Source of the DNA: Roseovarius litorisediminis
GTDB taxonomy: Bacteria > Pseudomonadota > Alphaproteobacteria > Rhodobacterales > Rhodobacteraceae
Assembly: GCF_900172295.1 (NCBI RefSeq)
Contig: NZ_FWFL01000001.1
Span: 248,001 to 312,000 of the forward strand
Reading direction: 5' to 3'
Length of the DNA stretch: 64,000 nucleotides
In this document: positions 38,479 through 48,124 of the stretch, one piece after another
How the letters are laid out: each line of letters starts with the position of its first letter
Position numbering within the stretch: the stretch's first letter is position 1
Notes under the pieces: generated by a model
Told to the model about the DNA's origin: nothing
What the model saw: only the letters and a program-made list of their open reading frames with translations
Database searches by the model: none
Program-made: the position numbers and the translations under genes

Positions 38479-39726
38479 CTATACTAGGTCGGGTTCGCGG
38501 CCCATCTTATTGGCCAGTTTCGCCACCGTCAGCCCCTGTACGATAATCGAAAACACCACAATCACGTAGGTCGCCGTCAGGATCAGAGGTTTCCATTCGC
38601 CTTCAGGCAAGCTTAGCGCCAGAGCGACCGAAATGCCGCCTTTCAATCCGCCCCATGTCATGATCGGGACAACACCCGAAGAAAAGCTGCGGAAAGGTCT
38701 CAGCAACAGTACAGGAATGGCCACTGCTGCCAGCCGCCCGACCAGGGCCAGTGCGATTGAAAGAACCCCGGTGGCCAGAAACTCCATCTTGAACGCCACA
38801 GCGAACACTTCAAAGCCGATCATCAGGAACAGCACTGCATTCAGAATCTCGTCGATCAGCGTCCAGAACCCTTCGACGTACCGTCGCGTCTCTTCACTCA
38901 TCCCGTATTTTGTGCCCACGTCCCCGATCAGCAACCCGGCACAGACCGCCATTATAGGGGCGGAAACATGTAGATATACCGCCAGTTCGTATCCGCCAAA
39001 GGCCAGTCCGAGGGTCAGCAGAACCTCGAGTGAATAATCATCAATCTGCCGCATCACCCGGAAGGTTAGCCAGCCCAGTACAATGCCCAGCACGGCGCCA
39101 CCGCCTGCCTCGCGCAGAAAAAGCTGTGCTGCATCTGCCAACCCGCTGCCATGACTATCGCCTGACGGAAACGCCAAACCGACCAGCACCAGAAATACCA
39201 CGTAGCCCACACCGTCATTGAACAGGCTTTCCCCGGCGATTTTGGTTTCGAGTGATTTGCGCAGGTTTGCCTCGCGCAGCACCCCCAGCACGGCGACCGG
39301 ATCGGTGGGGGAAATCAGCGCGCCAAAAACCAGCGCCACAATGAGCGGCATGCCCGTCATCCAGCTGAACCCGACGCCGACAACAACCGTCGACAAACCT
39401 ATGCCGATGGTGGCCATCAGGAAAACGACACGCCACTGCTCGCGAAGATCCGAGATTTTCACATGCAGTGCCCCGGCAAACAGCAACAGCCCCAGCATCC
39501 CCTCCAACAACGCATCCGAGAAACCGATACCTGTCACGATGCGGCGTACCTGATCGGCCATGCCAAGGCCGGGCATCATCCAGTCCAGTCCAAGCAGCAC
39601 GAAAGAAGCCAGCAACGCCACTATCAGAATGCCAATCGACGAGGGCAGTTTCAGAAACAGGTAATTGATGGCGCCGAAGGCCCCGGCCAGCACAATCAGA
39701 AGCGAGGCGATCTGGAGGATATTCAT
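38479..39726 (-). CDS. CPA1-type Na+/H+ antiporter
   Basis: This 415-residue protein with about 11-12 membrane segments has the cation-exchange signature ALISPTDPVAVLGVL (CPA1, NhaP-like) and ESLFNDGVGYVVFL. It exchanges protons for Na+ or K+ across the inner membrane and so supports pH and salt balance, as expected in a marine bacterium. There is no long C-terminal cytoplasmic domain. Confidence 0.92.
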   Translation of the reverse strand: MNILQIASLLIVLAGAFGAINYLFLKLPSSIGILIVALLASFVLLGLDWMMPGLGMADQVRRIVTGIGFSDALLEGMLGLLLFAGALHVKISDLREQWRVVFLMATIGIGLSTVVVGVGFSWMTGMPLIVALVFGALISPTDPVAVLGVLREANLRKSLETKIAGESLFNDGVGYVVFLVLVGLAFPSGDSHGSGLADAAQLFLREAGGGAVLGIVLGWLTFRVMRQIDDYSLEVLLTLGLAFGGYELAVYLHVSAPIMAVCAGLLIGDVGTKYGMSEETRRYVEGFWTLIDEILNAVLFLMIGFEVFAVAFKMEFLATGVLSIALALVGRLAAVAIPVLLLRPFRSFSSGVVPIMTWGGLKGGISVALALSLPEGEWKPLILTATYVIVVFSIIVQGLTVAKLANKMGREPDLV

Positions 39727-39774
39727 TGGCGTTGGTCCTGAATTCCGGGCGTCGTCTGCCTCCTATCATGCTGC

Positions 39775-40485
39775 TTAGCCTGCGGCCAGACTGCGTGCCA
39801 GATCCACCCAGACCGGCAAATGGTCTGACGCGATATGCGCGGGCTGCGCCGAATGACTGCCCGAGGCCAGTGCCTGCAACTCGGGGCTCAACGCAAAGCG
39901 GTCCAGCAAGGCCACCGGTCGCAGGGCCGGAAAGCTGGGTGCCCCGCGAATGAAAGCTACCCCCTGCGCCGTGGCGTCCAGTGCCGCGCCATTGCTCCAG
40001 TCGTTGAAATCACCGGCCAGCACCGTGGGGCAGTCGGGCAATCGTTCCAGCGCGCGCATGATCGCAGCCACCTGTAACAAGCGGTAGCGCTGGATCAATC
40101 CCAGATGCAGCCCAACCACCCGCAGCGGCCCGATGGGGGTTTCCAATTCCGCCCGGATGGCGCCCCGCGGTTCCAGCCCGGGCAGGTCTATATGGGCGGT
40201 GGCGGTCATCTTAATTCCGGGCCTTACCAGCATGGCGTTGCCATGCCAGCCAAGTGACCCTCCGGGTGCTCCAAAGGGCAGGACCTGCCAGCCGTCAGCT
40301 GCAATCATGTCGTGGGGCAGAGCGGCAGGCCGCGGTGGCAGGCGCTTGTCAGCCTCTTGCAGCACCATAACCTGCGCGTTCAGGGCATTGATCACCTTCA
40401 GGCTGCGATCGGGTCGCCTGCGCAGGTCTAGCCCCACACATTTCTGCAGGTTATAACTTGCAATTCTGACTGTGGTTGCTGTCAT
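39775..40485 (-). CDS. Endonuclease/exonuclease/phosphatase (EEP) family hydrolase
   Basis: This 236-residue protein of the Mg-dependent EEP fold starts at MTATTVRIASYNLQ. Catalytic signatures are ASYNLQKC, LQEADKR, GLHLGL, LAGDFNDW and ASDHLPVWVDL, covering the metal-binding Glu, the Asp-Asn pair and the terminal His. No signal peptide is seen. Members cut nucleic acids, inositol phosphates or phospholipids, so the substrate cannot be fixed. It is divergent from the membrane gene at 40525, with a 39-base gap. Confidence 0.87.
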   Translation of the reverse strand: MTATTVRIASYNLQKCVGLDLRRRPDRSLKVINALNAQVMVLQEADKRLPPRPAALPHDMIAADGWQVLPFGAPGGSLGWHGNAMLVRPGIKMTATAHIDLPGLEPRGAIRAELETPIGPLRVVGLHLGLIQRYRLLQVAAIMRALERLPDCPTVLAGDFNDWSNGAALDATAQGVAFIRGAPSFPALRPVALLDRFALSPELQALASGSHSAQPAHIASDHLPVWVDLARSLAAG

Positions 40486-40524
40486 AGTCGGATAATAGCA
40501 GAGAATATCAGAAGGTTTCATCCT

Positions 40525-41160
40525 GTGTTTTCCGATCAGACATGGCTGGCGCGCCTTATCTGGATCGCCCTTTTGCTTGTGGCATTCACCGCCATGGTGC
40601 AACTGCGGTGGGAACTGGCGTTTGTTGCTCTGGCCACGCTTACCTTATCGCTGGTGCCGGTCTTTGTGGCGAGGTGGGCCGAGATTACCGTGCCCGCCAG
40701 CTTTATCTCAGCTGTGGTGGTGTTTGTCGGCGGCACGCTTTTTCTGGGTGAAGTCTTTGACTTTTATGAACGTTTCTGGTGGTGGGATGTCGCCATGCAC
40801 GGAAGCTCGGCCGTGGGGTTCGGCCTGATCGGGTTTGTGCTGGTCTTCATGATGTTTCAGGGTGACCGGTTTGCTGCGCCGCCCGTGGCAGTGTCGTTTT
40901 TTGCGTTCTGTTTTGGTCTCAGCATCGGTGCAGTGTGGGAGATGTTCGAATTTGGTATGGATCAGCTATTTGGTTTCAACATGCAGAAATCCGGGCTGAT
41001 CGATACGATGGGCGATCTGATCGTTGACATGATCGGCGCCGGGATCGGGGCCGCCACCGGATATGTCTACCTTAAACAACGCGAGTATGGCTGGCTGACC
41101 AGCGTGATTGATGAATTCATCCGCCGTAACCCGCGCTTGTTCAAACGCCTCAGAAAATAG
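40525..41160 (+). CDS. Conserved inner-membrane protein (YjdF/DUF2238-like)
   Basis: This 211-residue protein with five to six membrane segments has an acidic/aromatic central region (FDFYERFWWWDVAMHGSSAVG) and EMFEFGMDQLFG, plus DTMGDLIVDMIGAGIGAATG. This layout recalls YjdF-like DUF2238 proteins. The GTG start has GAAGG ten bases upstream. The cytoplasmic tail is basic (RRNPRLFKRLRK). The function is unknown. Confidence 0.7.
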   Translation: MFSDQTWLARLIWIALLLVAFTAMVQLRWELAFVALATLTLSLVPVFVARWAEITVPASFISAVVVFVGGTLFLGEVFDFYERFWWWDVAMHGSSAVGFGLIGFVLVFMMFQGDRFAAPPVAVSFFAFCFGLSIGAVWEMFEFGMDQLFGFNMQKSGLIDTMGDLIVDMIGAGIGAATGYVYLKQREYGWLTSVIDEFIRRNPRLFKRLRK

Positions 41161-41164
41161 CCCG

Positions 41165-42586
41165 TCAGGTGCCGCAAAAGGTTTGCTGCACCACTTCCGA
41201 TGGTTGCGGCGGCCGGGTCAGGTCTTCGGCTTCCGGCTGATCCTCAAACGGGCGGCTCAACACATCCAGCATCCGTTCGAAAGGGGCGAAATCGCCTTCG
41301 ACTGCCGCAGCGATCATCTGTTCCACCTGATGGTTGCGCGGGATGAATGCCGGGTTGGCGGCGGCCATGCAGGCAAAAGGGTCTTTCTCGCCGATAATTC
41401 GCCCCATCCAATCGATTTCCCAATCGTCAAAAGCGAGGACCTTGTCGAAATGATCCATAAGTGATCCCTTTGCCAACGAGCGGAACGTGTTGGTGAAATC
41501 GGACTGGTTGTCGGCCATCCGCTTTAGCAGCCCAGTGATCAGCGGCTCGTCCTCGGGCTTGGCCTCGGCGATCCCGATCTTACGGCCGAAGGCCTGAAGC
41601 CATTCCTGATGGATCAAGCCCGGCATGGCATGCACTGCTTCGGTAAAGGCCTCGATCGCGGCATCCTGATCGGGCATCAGAGGCACCAGAGCCGTGGCAA
41701 ACTGGGCCATATTCCAGACAATTACATTCGCCTGCGCATCATAGGCATAGCGCCCGTGTACGTCGATCGAACTGAACACTGTCGTTGGATGAAACTCGTC
41801 CATGAACGCGCAGGGGCCGTAATCAATCGTCTCGCCCGATATTGTTGTGTTGTCGGTATTCATCACCCCGTGGATGAAACCGACCGCCATCCATTTCGCC
41901 ATCAGTTTCGCCTGCCGCGCGATCACGGCCTGTAACAGCTCGGTGGGGCTGGTCACGTCGGGGTAATGGCGGGCCACAGTATACTCATAAAGCTCGCGCA
42001 GCCCTTCCAGATCGCGGTGGGCGGCGAAATACTGAAACGTGCCGACACGGATATGGCTGGCCGCAACGCGGGTCAGGATAGCGCCGGGCAGGGCGCCGGT
42101 TTCGCGGTAGACAGGTTCGCCCGTGGTCACGGCCGCCAGCGCACGGCTGGTCGGGACGCCCATGGCATGCATCGCCTCGGACACGACATATTCACGCAGC
42201 ACCGGCCCCAGCCAGGCGCGCCCATCGCCGCGGCGCGAATAGGGTGTGGGGCCCGAGCCCTTGAGCTGGATATCGCGGCGCTTGCCGTTCACGTCCACAA
42301 CTTCGCCCAGCAGATTGGCCCGGCCATCGCCCAGTTGCGGCGAGAAGCCGCCAAACTGATGACCGGCATAAACCTGCGCCAGCGGATCGGCCCCTTCTGG
42401 CGGCGCATTCCCGGCAAAGGCCAGCTCCATTGTCGTTTCATCGCCGGTCTCGATCCCCAGCTCCTTTGCCAGCGCAAGATTGAAGGCAACCAGTTTCGGT
42501 GCCTTGACGGGCACCGGCGTCAGACGTGTAAAAAACCGCACGGGCAGGCGGCCATAGGAGTTGTCAAAGGGGATATGAAGGGTCAT
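41165..42586 (-). CDS. selO: SelO-family pseudokinase-fold protein AMPylase
   Basis: This 473-residue member of the SelO/YdiU family transfers AMP to proteins during oxidative stress in studied bacteria. Starting at MTLHIPFDNSYG, it shows YAGHQFGGFSPQLGDGRA, LKGSGPTPYSRRGDGRA (nucleotide site), VLREYVVSEAMHAMG and HGVMNTDNTTISGETIDYGPC (metal-binding Asn/Asp). It ends FCGT, keeping the cysteine that corresponds to selenocysteine in vertebrate SelO. The gene is complete. Confidence 0.93.
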   Translation of the reverse strand: MTLHIPFDNSYGRLPVRFFTRLTPVPVKAPKLVAFNLALAKELGIETGDETTMELAFAGNAPPEGADPLAQVYAGHQFGGFSPQLGDGRANLLGEVVDVNGKRRDIQLKGSGPTPYSRRGDGRAWLGPVLREYVVSEAMHAMGVPTSRALAAVTTGEPVYRETGALPGAILTRVAASHIRVGTFQYFAAHRDLEGLRELYEYTVARHYPDVTSPTELLQAVIARQAKLMAKWMAVGFIHGVMNTDNTTISGETIDYGPCAFMDEFHPTTVFSSIDVHGRYAYDAQANVIVWNMAQFATALVPLMPDQDAAIEAFTEAVHAMPGLIHQEWLQAFGRKIGIAEAKPEDEPLITGLLKRMADNQSDFTNTFRSLAKGSLMDHFDKVLAFDDWEIDWMGRIIGEKDPFACMAAANPAFIPRNHQVEQMIAAAVEGDFAPFERMLDVLSRPFEDQPEAEDLTRPPQPSEVVQQTFCGT

Positions 42587-42681
42587 GAGGCTAAGATAGG
42601 GGGTAACCTGTAAAACACCAATGCCAGAAGGTGTGAATAACCACTGAAGGCCAATGGCTGGTTTGAGCCCGAATGAGCCAT

Positions 42682-43503
42682 TCAAGCTAATCTTCTCGAT
42701 GTCGTGAGATTCTGTAGAAAACCCAAAACGACAGAATTGTAGGTCTCCGGCATCTCTCTTTGCGGGAAATGCCCGGACTGTTCGAACAAATGATATTTAG
42801 CATTAGGCAAATACTGGCTTTCGTTTTTAATAACTTGTGGTGGAATAAATCTGTCTTCGCTGGAAGCCATTAACAATGCTGGAACCGAGATTGATGCTAG
42901 TTCCTCGGGCATTAACCCGGTGGCAGAGTAAGCGACGAGCGCATCAACCATCTTCTGGGCCGCAGAATACTCTATCCTCTCTTCAATCGTAGCAAGCAGA
43001 TCAGGAAGACGCTCTCGATTATGACTTAGCCAATGATCTGACATGATCGTAGGCATTATCACGGTATACAGGGTCTCAAAATCAGAAGTCTCTAGTATCT
43101 TTTTCCAGCCGAAATACATCTGCCTGAGCCTCTCTGACCCAAGCAACTGTGTCGCGTTAAGACAAAGAGCATTCGCGTAGCCGGGATAATTCACTGCAAG
43201 GGTGACAGCGGCCATGCCGCCATGGCAGGCGCCCAGGATAGCCGCCGACTTCAACCCCAAGTGTTCCAACAGCTCTTTTGCGTCTCGGGCATGAAGCTCA
43301 TAGCTGTGTTCTCCTGCCCATCTGTCGGATTGGCCGATACCCCGATGATCGAGACGAATGCAGGTGAAATATTCAGAGAAACTACGAACCTGCGCACTCC
43401 AGGTGTTGGTGTCGCTCCAAATGCCGCTCAGCATTAGCAGCGGCGGCCCTTCACCATCGAGCCGATAAAAAAGGTTAACACCGTCGCTTGTTTTGAACTT
43501 CAT
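42682..43503 (-). CDS. Alpha/beta hydrolase with cysteine nucleophile
   Basis: This 273-residue alpha/beta-hydrolase-fold protein has an oxyanion region LMLSGIWSD and a nucleophile elbow reading LGACHGGMAA, where serine is replaced by cysteine (codon TGC). The acid and base are in SSEDRFIPP and SGHFPQ, giving a Cys-Asp-His set as in dienelactone hydrolases. By eye it is more AT-rich than its neighbours and may have been acquired. It stands alone, with a 222-base gene-free gap on its 5' side. The substrate is unknown. Confidence 0.82.
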   Translation of the reverse strand: MKFKTSDGVNLFYRLDGEGPPLLMLSGIWSDTNTWSAQVRSFSEYFTCIRLDHRGIGQSDRWAGEHSYELHARDAKELLEHLGLKSAAILGACHGGMAAVTLAVNYPGYANALCLNATQLLGSERLRQMYFGWKKILETSDFETLYTVIMPTIMSDHWLSHNRERLPDLLATIEERIEYSAAQKMVDALVAYSATGLMPEELASISVPALLMASSEDRFIPPQVIKNESQYLPNAKYHLFEQSGHFPQREMPETYNSVVLGFLQNLTTSRRLA

Positions 43504-43725
43504 GGTAGAAATCGCCGGTCATAGGCTTGGACATGCAGCTCCAATTTCCTCAGGCTTGGGTTCCATTTTGCTATGATTATGGCACGAAACCCTCGTCAGT
43601 GCATGCAAAAAACTTCCCAAAGGGCAGTTCTAGACAAACTGGCGATGTAGTGCTGTTCGTGGAATTTAGTCGATGTCGAAAGGCGGCTTCGTCCGCACGC
43701 CGGACATTTCCCCAATCTTCCAAAC

Positions 43726-44172
43726 CTATATCCGGCGGGTCATCAGCATGTAATCTTCGCGCGGCTCGAAATGCAGGCGTTTGTACAGTTTCCGCGCCCG
43801 CTCGTTATCGCGACGCACTTCCAGATGAAGGGCCTTCAGGCCCACGCCTGCCAGCGCCTTGGGCAGGTTGCGCAGCACCTCACTGCCGATCCCGCGCCCT
43901 CGTACACTGGGCCGGATATAGAATTCATCGACAAACCCGTCCATTCCGGCAAACTCCAGCGACCAGCCAAAGCAGAACACGATATAGCCGATGGGCGCGC
44001 GTCCCGGGCCGATCAGATAGGCCGCCCCATGGGGCGAGCCTTCCAGCAGGGGCCGGATTGCCGCACGTCGGGTGTCATCATCCTGTTCGATCCCGTGTTC
44101 CAGATGAAAATCGCGAACAAGCTGGACCACACGATCCAGATCTTCGGGTTTGGCAAGGTTCAGTGCGGTCAC
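43726..44172 (-). CDS. GNAT-family N-acetyltransferase
   Basis: This 148-residue acetyl-CoA-dependent acetyltransferase has motif A (PSVRGRGIGSEVLRNL) and motif B (LHLEVRRDNERARKLYKRLHF). It starts with GTG at 44172, overlapping the stop of the nucleoside hydrolase gene, so the two are translated together. The acceptor is unknown. Confidence 0.86.
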   Translation of the reverse strand: MTALNLAKPEDLDRVVQLVRDFHLEHGIEQDDDTRRAAIRPLLEGSPHGAAYLIGPGRAPIGYIVFCFGWSLEFAGMDGFVDEFYIRPSVRGRGIGSEVLRNLPKALAGVGLKALHLEVRRDNERARKLYKRLHFEPREDYMLMTRRI

Positions 44173-45140
44173 AGGCGGGCCAGCCTTTCTGTTAAGAGGT
44201 TAAAAAATCCATCGGCGTCCAGATCACCGATGAACAGGGCGTTGGGTGCTCGATCAGTCACGCCCCACCAGTCGGCCACGGTCATGCCCATGGTTAGCTC
44301 GGAGGTTGTCTCAATCTCGACATTGATATGCCGCCCTGAAAACAGCTCAGGGCGGACAAGATAGGCAGTAACACAGGGATCATGCAACGGCGCCCCTTCG
44401 CTGCCGTATTTTTCGCGGTCGTAACGCTCGAAGAATTCGGTCATCTGCGCCACTGCGATACCGACCTTGTTGCCAAGTGCGCGAAATGCATCGTTGCGCG
44501 GTTTTGTCACCAGTGCCTTGTGCGTCACATCCAGGGGCATCACCACCAACGGCACACCGGCGTCAAAGACTATTTTGGCGGCCTGTGGATCGACATGGAT
44601 GTTGAATTCGGCCGCCGGTGTGATGTTGCCCACCTGAAAATAGGCCCCGCCCATCAGCACAATCTCTTGCACCCTGCCGATGATGTCGGGCGCGCGGTGA
44701 AAGGCGGTTGCGATATTGGTCAGCGGCCCGATCGGGCAGAGCGTTACCGTGCCGGGGGCTTCGCGCTGTAGCGTTTCTATAATGAAGTCCACCGCATGGC
44801 CCGGTTGCAGTGGCATCACCGGGTCGGGCAGGGAAGGGCCGTCCAGCCCGCTGCGCCCGTGCACATGTTCTGCTGTCACCAGATCACGGCCCAAAGGCCG
44901 GTTGCAGCCCGCAAAAATCTTTACATCCGGGCGTCCTGCCAATTCGCACACCATGCGCGCATTTTTTGACGTGAGACTCAGCGGGACATTGCCGGCCACA
45001 CAGGTAAGGCCCAGCAAATCAATCTCATCAGGGCTGGCCAGCGCCAACAATATTGCGACGGCGTCATCCTGTCCGGGATCGGTATCAATAATGATTTTTC
45101 GCGCGCCCACATTCCGCCCCGTTCGCTTTGGTCGGACCAT
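44169..45140 (-). CDS. Ribonucleoside hydrolase (IunH/RihA-like)
   Basis: This 323-residue Ca-dependent enzyme hydrolyses the N-glycosidic bond of nucleosides for base salvage. The metal site is IIIDTDPGQDDAVAI near the N-terminus. Further signatures are CPIGPLTNIA, VLMGGAYFQVGNITPAAEFNIHVDP and HDPCVTAYLV. An alternative GTG start at 45110 sits closer to DTDPGQDD. It is the first gene of a pair with the GNAT gene. Confidence 0.92.
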   Translation of the reverse strand: MVRPKRTGRNVGARKIIIDTDPGQDDAVAILLALASPDEIDLLGLTCVAGNVPLSLTSKNARMVCELAGRPDVKIFAGCNRPLGRDLVTAEHVHGRSGLDGPSLPDPVMPLQPGHAVDFIIETLQREAPGTVTLCPIGPLTNIATAFHRAPDIIGRVQEIVLMGGAYFQVGNITPAAEFNIHVDPQAAKIVFDAGVPLVVMPLDVTHKALVTKPRNDAFRALGNKVGIAVAQMTEFFERYDREKYGSEGAPLHDPCVTAYLVRPELFSGRHINVEIETTSELTMGMTVADWWGVTDRAPNALFIGDLDADGFFNLLTERLARL

Positions 45141-45453
45141 GAAGCGCGCCCGGGTGTTTGTCTACATCGCCTGTGCCTTTCGGCGCCGAATTGCCGGCTG
45201 TTTCAGCTTATGCGTCCGGGGGCCGAATCCCGTTGCGAATCAAGGGCTTTGCCGCAGTGCAGAAAGCAGGCCGGGACATGTCGCATGCCTCACAACAGCG
45301 TGACACAGACGGAAAATTCTAGCGCGATAGCGAAATATAGACGCAAATCCCTAAAAAGCGGCTGTGCTTTCTGTTTCTGTTTTTTGCGTTTCTATCTATA
45401 GTCATTCCGATGCCACCACGGCCATAACAAAAAAATCCTGGGAGATGAAACCG
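45141..45453. other. Divergent intergenic region before ihfB
   Basis: These 313 bases between the divergent nucleoside hydrolase and ihfB contain no credible gene. AT-rich text with TATAGT near 45399-45404 may be a -10 element for ihfB, but its -35 match is poor, so no promoter is called. Confidence 0.4.
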
Positions 45454-45735
45454 ATGATCCGTTCGGAACTGATTCAGAAAATTGCTGATGAAAATCCACA
45501 CCTATTTCAACGGGATGTTGAACGGATCGTGAATACGATTTTCAGCGAGATCACCGATGCCATGGCAGATGGAAACCGGGTTGAGCTGCGGGGGTTCGGG
45601 GCGTTTTCGGTCAAACAGCGTGATGCCCGTACCGGCCGAAATCCGCGCACCGGCGAAAGCGTGCATGTTGAAGAAAAACATGTTCCGTTCTTTAAGACCG
45701 GCAAGCTTCTCCGGGACCGTCTGAACGGGAAATAA
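45454..45735 (+). CDS. ihfB: Integration host factor subunit beta
   Basis: This 93-residue DNA-bending protein of the HU/IHF family pairs with IhfA. The match to alphaproteobacterial IhfB is strong ([43 protein letters not shown] with the intercalating [22 protein letters not shown]). GGGAG lies nine bases before the chosen ATG; the ATG at 45445 is too close to it. lapA follows after four bases. Confidence 0.96.
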   Translation: MIRSELIQKIADENPHLFQRDVERIVNTIFSEITDAMADGNRVELRGFGAFSVKQRDARTGRNPRTGESVHVEEKHVPFFKTGKLLRDRLNGK

Positions 45736-45739
45736 ACCC

Positions 45740-46090
45740 ATGCGTTATATTCGTTATGCCTCGATTGCCATCTTCGCGGTGGCCCTGATCCTGATTGCGC
45801 TGGCCAACCGTACATCGGTCATGGTCAAGGTGCTGCCGGATGAACTGGCAGGCCTTGCTGCGCTTAACCCGTCTTACGAAGTCCCGCTCTTTATCGTGAT
45901 CTACGGCGGCATTCTGGCCGGGCTGATTGTCGGATTTATCTGGGAATGGATCCGCGAGGCCAAAGAACGCGCTGCCGCTGCCCGTCAGGCCCGTGAAATG
46001 CAGGCCCTGCGCGCCGAGGTGAAGCGCCTAAAGGGCGAAAAGCACGAAGGCAAGGACGAGGTGCTGGCAATCCTGGAGCAGGCCAGTTAA
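45740..46090 (+). CDS. lapA: LapA/DUF1049 family membrane protein
   Basis: This 116-residue protein has two membrane segments (IAIFAVALILIALANRT and FIVIYGGILAGLIVGFI) and a C-terminal coiled coil of Arg/Glu/Ala heptads, as in LapA, which helps control lipopolysaccharide assembly in E. coli. It lies between ihfB and trpF, as in many alphaproteobacteria, and is probably co-transcribed with both. Confidence 0.85.
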   Translation: MRYIRYASIAIFAVALILIALANRTSVMVKVLPDELAGLAALNPSYEVPLFIVIYGGILAGLIVGFIWEWIREAKERAAAARQAREMQALRAEVKRLKGEKHEGKDEVLAILEQAS

Positions 46091-46099
46091 ATCAGCGCC

Positions 46100-46747
46100 A
46101 TGTCTGCTGAAGTCAAAGTCAAAATCTGCGGTCTTACCCAGTTGGCCGATATCCCCGCTGCCGTATCGGCGGGGGCTGCTTATGTTGGGTTTGTTTTCTT
46201 TCCCAAATCCCCTCGCAATATTGAACTGGACCGTGCCCGCGACATGGCCACCCTGGTTCCTGAAGGGATTGCCAAGGTGGCGCTGACGGTTGACGCTGAT
46301 AACGCGATGCTGGACATGCTGACCGACAGCGTGCCGCTGGACATGTTGCAGCTGCATGGGCACGAAACACCCGAACGTGTAACCGAGATCAAAAAGCGTT
46401 ATGGTCTGCCAGTGATGAAGGCCGTGGGCGTCGCCACTGCCGAGGATCTGCCGCAACTTGATACCTATGCCCGCGTGGCCGACCAGTTGCTGGTCGATGC
46501 CAAGCCACCAAAAGGCGCCGACCGCCCCGGTGGGAATGCGCTGGCCTTTGACTGGAAACTGATTGCCGGCCGCCGCTGGCCGGTGCCCTGGATGTTGGCC
46601 GGGGGGCTTACGCCTGAAAACGTGGCACAGGCGATCCAGCTTACGGGTGCGCGTCAGATTGATGTCTCGTCTGGTGTGGAAAGCGAACCGGGCGTCAAGG
46701 ATGCCAAGATGATCCGCGCGTTCATAAAGGCTGCAAAATGCAGCTGA
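46100..46747 (+). CDS. trpF: Phosphoribosylanthranilate isomerase
   Basis: This 215-residue TIM-barrel enzyme isomerises N-(5'-phosphoribosyl)anthranilate in tryptophan synthesis. Signatures are [13 protein letters not shown] (catalytic Cys), [38 protein letters not shown] and [14 protein letters not shown]. Downstream it overlaps the GNAT gene by ten bases. In related genomes trpB usually follows directly, whereas here it lies about 2.6 kb further on. Confidence 0.96.
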   Translation: MSAEVKVKICGLTQLADIPAAVSAGAAYVGFVFFPKSPRNIELDRARDMATLVPEGIAKVALTVDADNAMLDMLTDSVPLDMLQLHGHETPERVTEIKKRYGLPVMKAVGVATAEDLPQLDTYARVADQLLVDAKPPKGADRPGGNALAFDWKLIAGRRWPVPWMLAGGLTPENVAQAIQLTGARQIDVSSGVESEPGVKDAKMIRAFIKAAKCS

Positions 46748-47190
46748 AATTCAGAGAAGCCCGTCGCGAAGATGTCGCTAGCGTTGTCGCCCTTTTAATC
46801 GACGATACGCTAGGGCAGGGGCGTGAACTGACGGATATGGCACCTTACCTTGCAGCCTTTGATAGGATGCAGGCCGAGGGTGGAAACACGGTGATTGTGG
46901 GCGAAGACCAAACGGGAGCGGTGGTCGCCACTTATCAGCTGACCCTCATCAGCGGTCTATCGCTGTCGGCGGCGCGGCGCGCACAGGTGGAAAGCGTACG
47001 CATTGCCAGCCATATGCGCGGTCATGGTCTGGGTCACCAGATGTTCGCCGATGTCGAGGCACGGGCGCGCGCAGCGGGGTGTCGGCTGATCCAGCTGACC
47101 ATGAACCGGACCCGTACCGACAGTCACCGGTTTTACGAAAGTCTTGGGTTTGAGGCGTCGCATATCGGGTTCAAGCTTTATCTGGACTGA
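46738..47190 (+). CDS. GNAT-family N-acetyltransferase
   Basis: This 150-residue acetyltransferase shows motif A ([24 protein letters not shown]) and motif B ([19 protein letters not shown]), a complete GNAT core. The ATG overlaps the end of trpF, so it belongs to the same transcription unit. The substrate is unknown; a role in tryptophan synthesis is not implied by the fold. Confidence 0.87.
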   Translation: MQLKFREARREDVASVVALLIDDTLGQGRELTDMAPYLAAFDRMQAEGGNTVIVGEDQTGAVVATYQLTLISGLSLSAARRAQVESVRIASHMRGHGLGHQMFADVEARARAAGCRLIQLTMNRTRTDSHRFYESLGFEASHIGFKLYLD

Positions 47191-47298
47191 CATGGCGTGA
47201 ACCGTCAGAGGCATTTGAACTTTCCGTCAGAACATTGACCCACGCCAACGAATGCCCGAGGTCTGATCCGAGCCCTGAACGGATGTCATTTCATGTTA

Positions 47299-47838
47299 TC
47301 AAAACGGCAACGCGACGCCTTTGAGATAACGCTGGCTACACTTGGGTACTAATCTATATGCTTCGGCTATCCCGGATACACTGAAACGCAGCCGACTTGA
47401 CTGGAACGGTACAGAGACTGCCATTTCCTTTGATTGGGCAAGTGCTCGCCAGAATTGTCTTTGACGTTTCGGATTTGATGCGTCCAACAGGAAAATCTGA
47501 AAGGCGCGAACCTGTGCAATAACCAGAGCATCAGTCCGAACGAATTTTTTGTTATCCAAGTACAACGTTATTTTGAACGTGTTCGAAGGAGGTTGACGCA
47601 TCTTGGTCCAGCTAAGGCTTTGAAGAGTAATGACGGTCCCATCCTTCGAAAGCACAAATTGCATTTGGCCAGCATCAAGGCTTCTCCCGATCTGACACTG
47701 ACCTTGTTGCCCAGACACCTCCCAAACACCGGCGCGACCAAATTTCTTGAAGTCCGCCGCGGCAACTTGTGCCGCAGAAACAGATATCACAGCCGAATAA
47801 ATAAGAGCGGTTGCGAAGTGGATTATCGCCTTTTTCAT
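47299..47838 (-). CDS. Secreted protein of unknown function (invasion-associated-like size)
   Basis: This 179-residue protein has a Sec signal (FATALIYSAVISVSAAQVAA) and a mature part with FGRAGVWEVSGQQGQCQIGR, LYLDNKKFVRTDALVI and LVPKCSQRYLKG. Two cysteines could form a disulfide. The overall pattern of a short secreted protein with a GxWEV start and a C-terminal Cys recalls invasion-associated-locus-B-like proteins, but the match is weak. It lies on the opposite strand inside the trpF-trpB interval. Confidence 0.55.
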   Translation of the reverse strand: MKKAIIHFATALIYSAVISVSAAQVAAADFKKFGRAGVWEVSGQQGQCQIGRSLDAGQMQFVLSKDGTVITLQSLSWTKMRQPPSNTFKITLYLDNKKFVRTDALVIAQVRAFQIFLLDASNPKRQRQFWRALAQSKEMAVSVPFQSSRLRFSVSGIAEAYRLVPKCSQRYLKGVALPF

Positions 47839-48124
47839 GGTTCTTCTCTGTACCACATCGCGTTTAAAATAGAGGATGGCGTCATTTTGACATTGATCCC
47901 CGTCAAGCAAAACAAGTCGACCCAGTTTGCTTTAGCTGGACGTACAACCAGTTGGTCCGCAGAGCAGACTTTGTAAGGGTGGCAATTCTTGGGCCAACTC
48001 TGTTTGGCATTTGGGCTGAACTTGGGTGACGAACCGCGCCGTTTGATGCCGCCGATCACGTCCGGGTCGGGTCAGTTTTTTCCGCCGTTTCACAAAGGCA
48101 AACCGACGGGCCGGGGCCGTGAAT

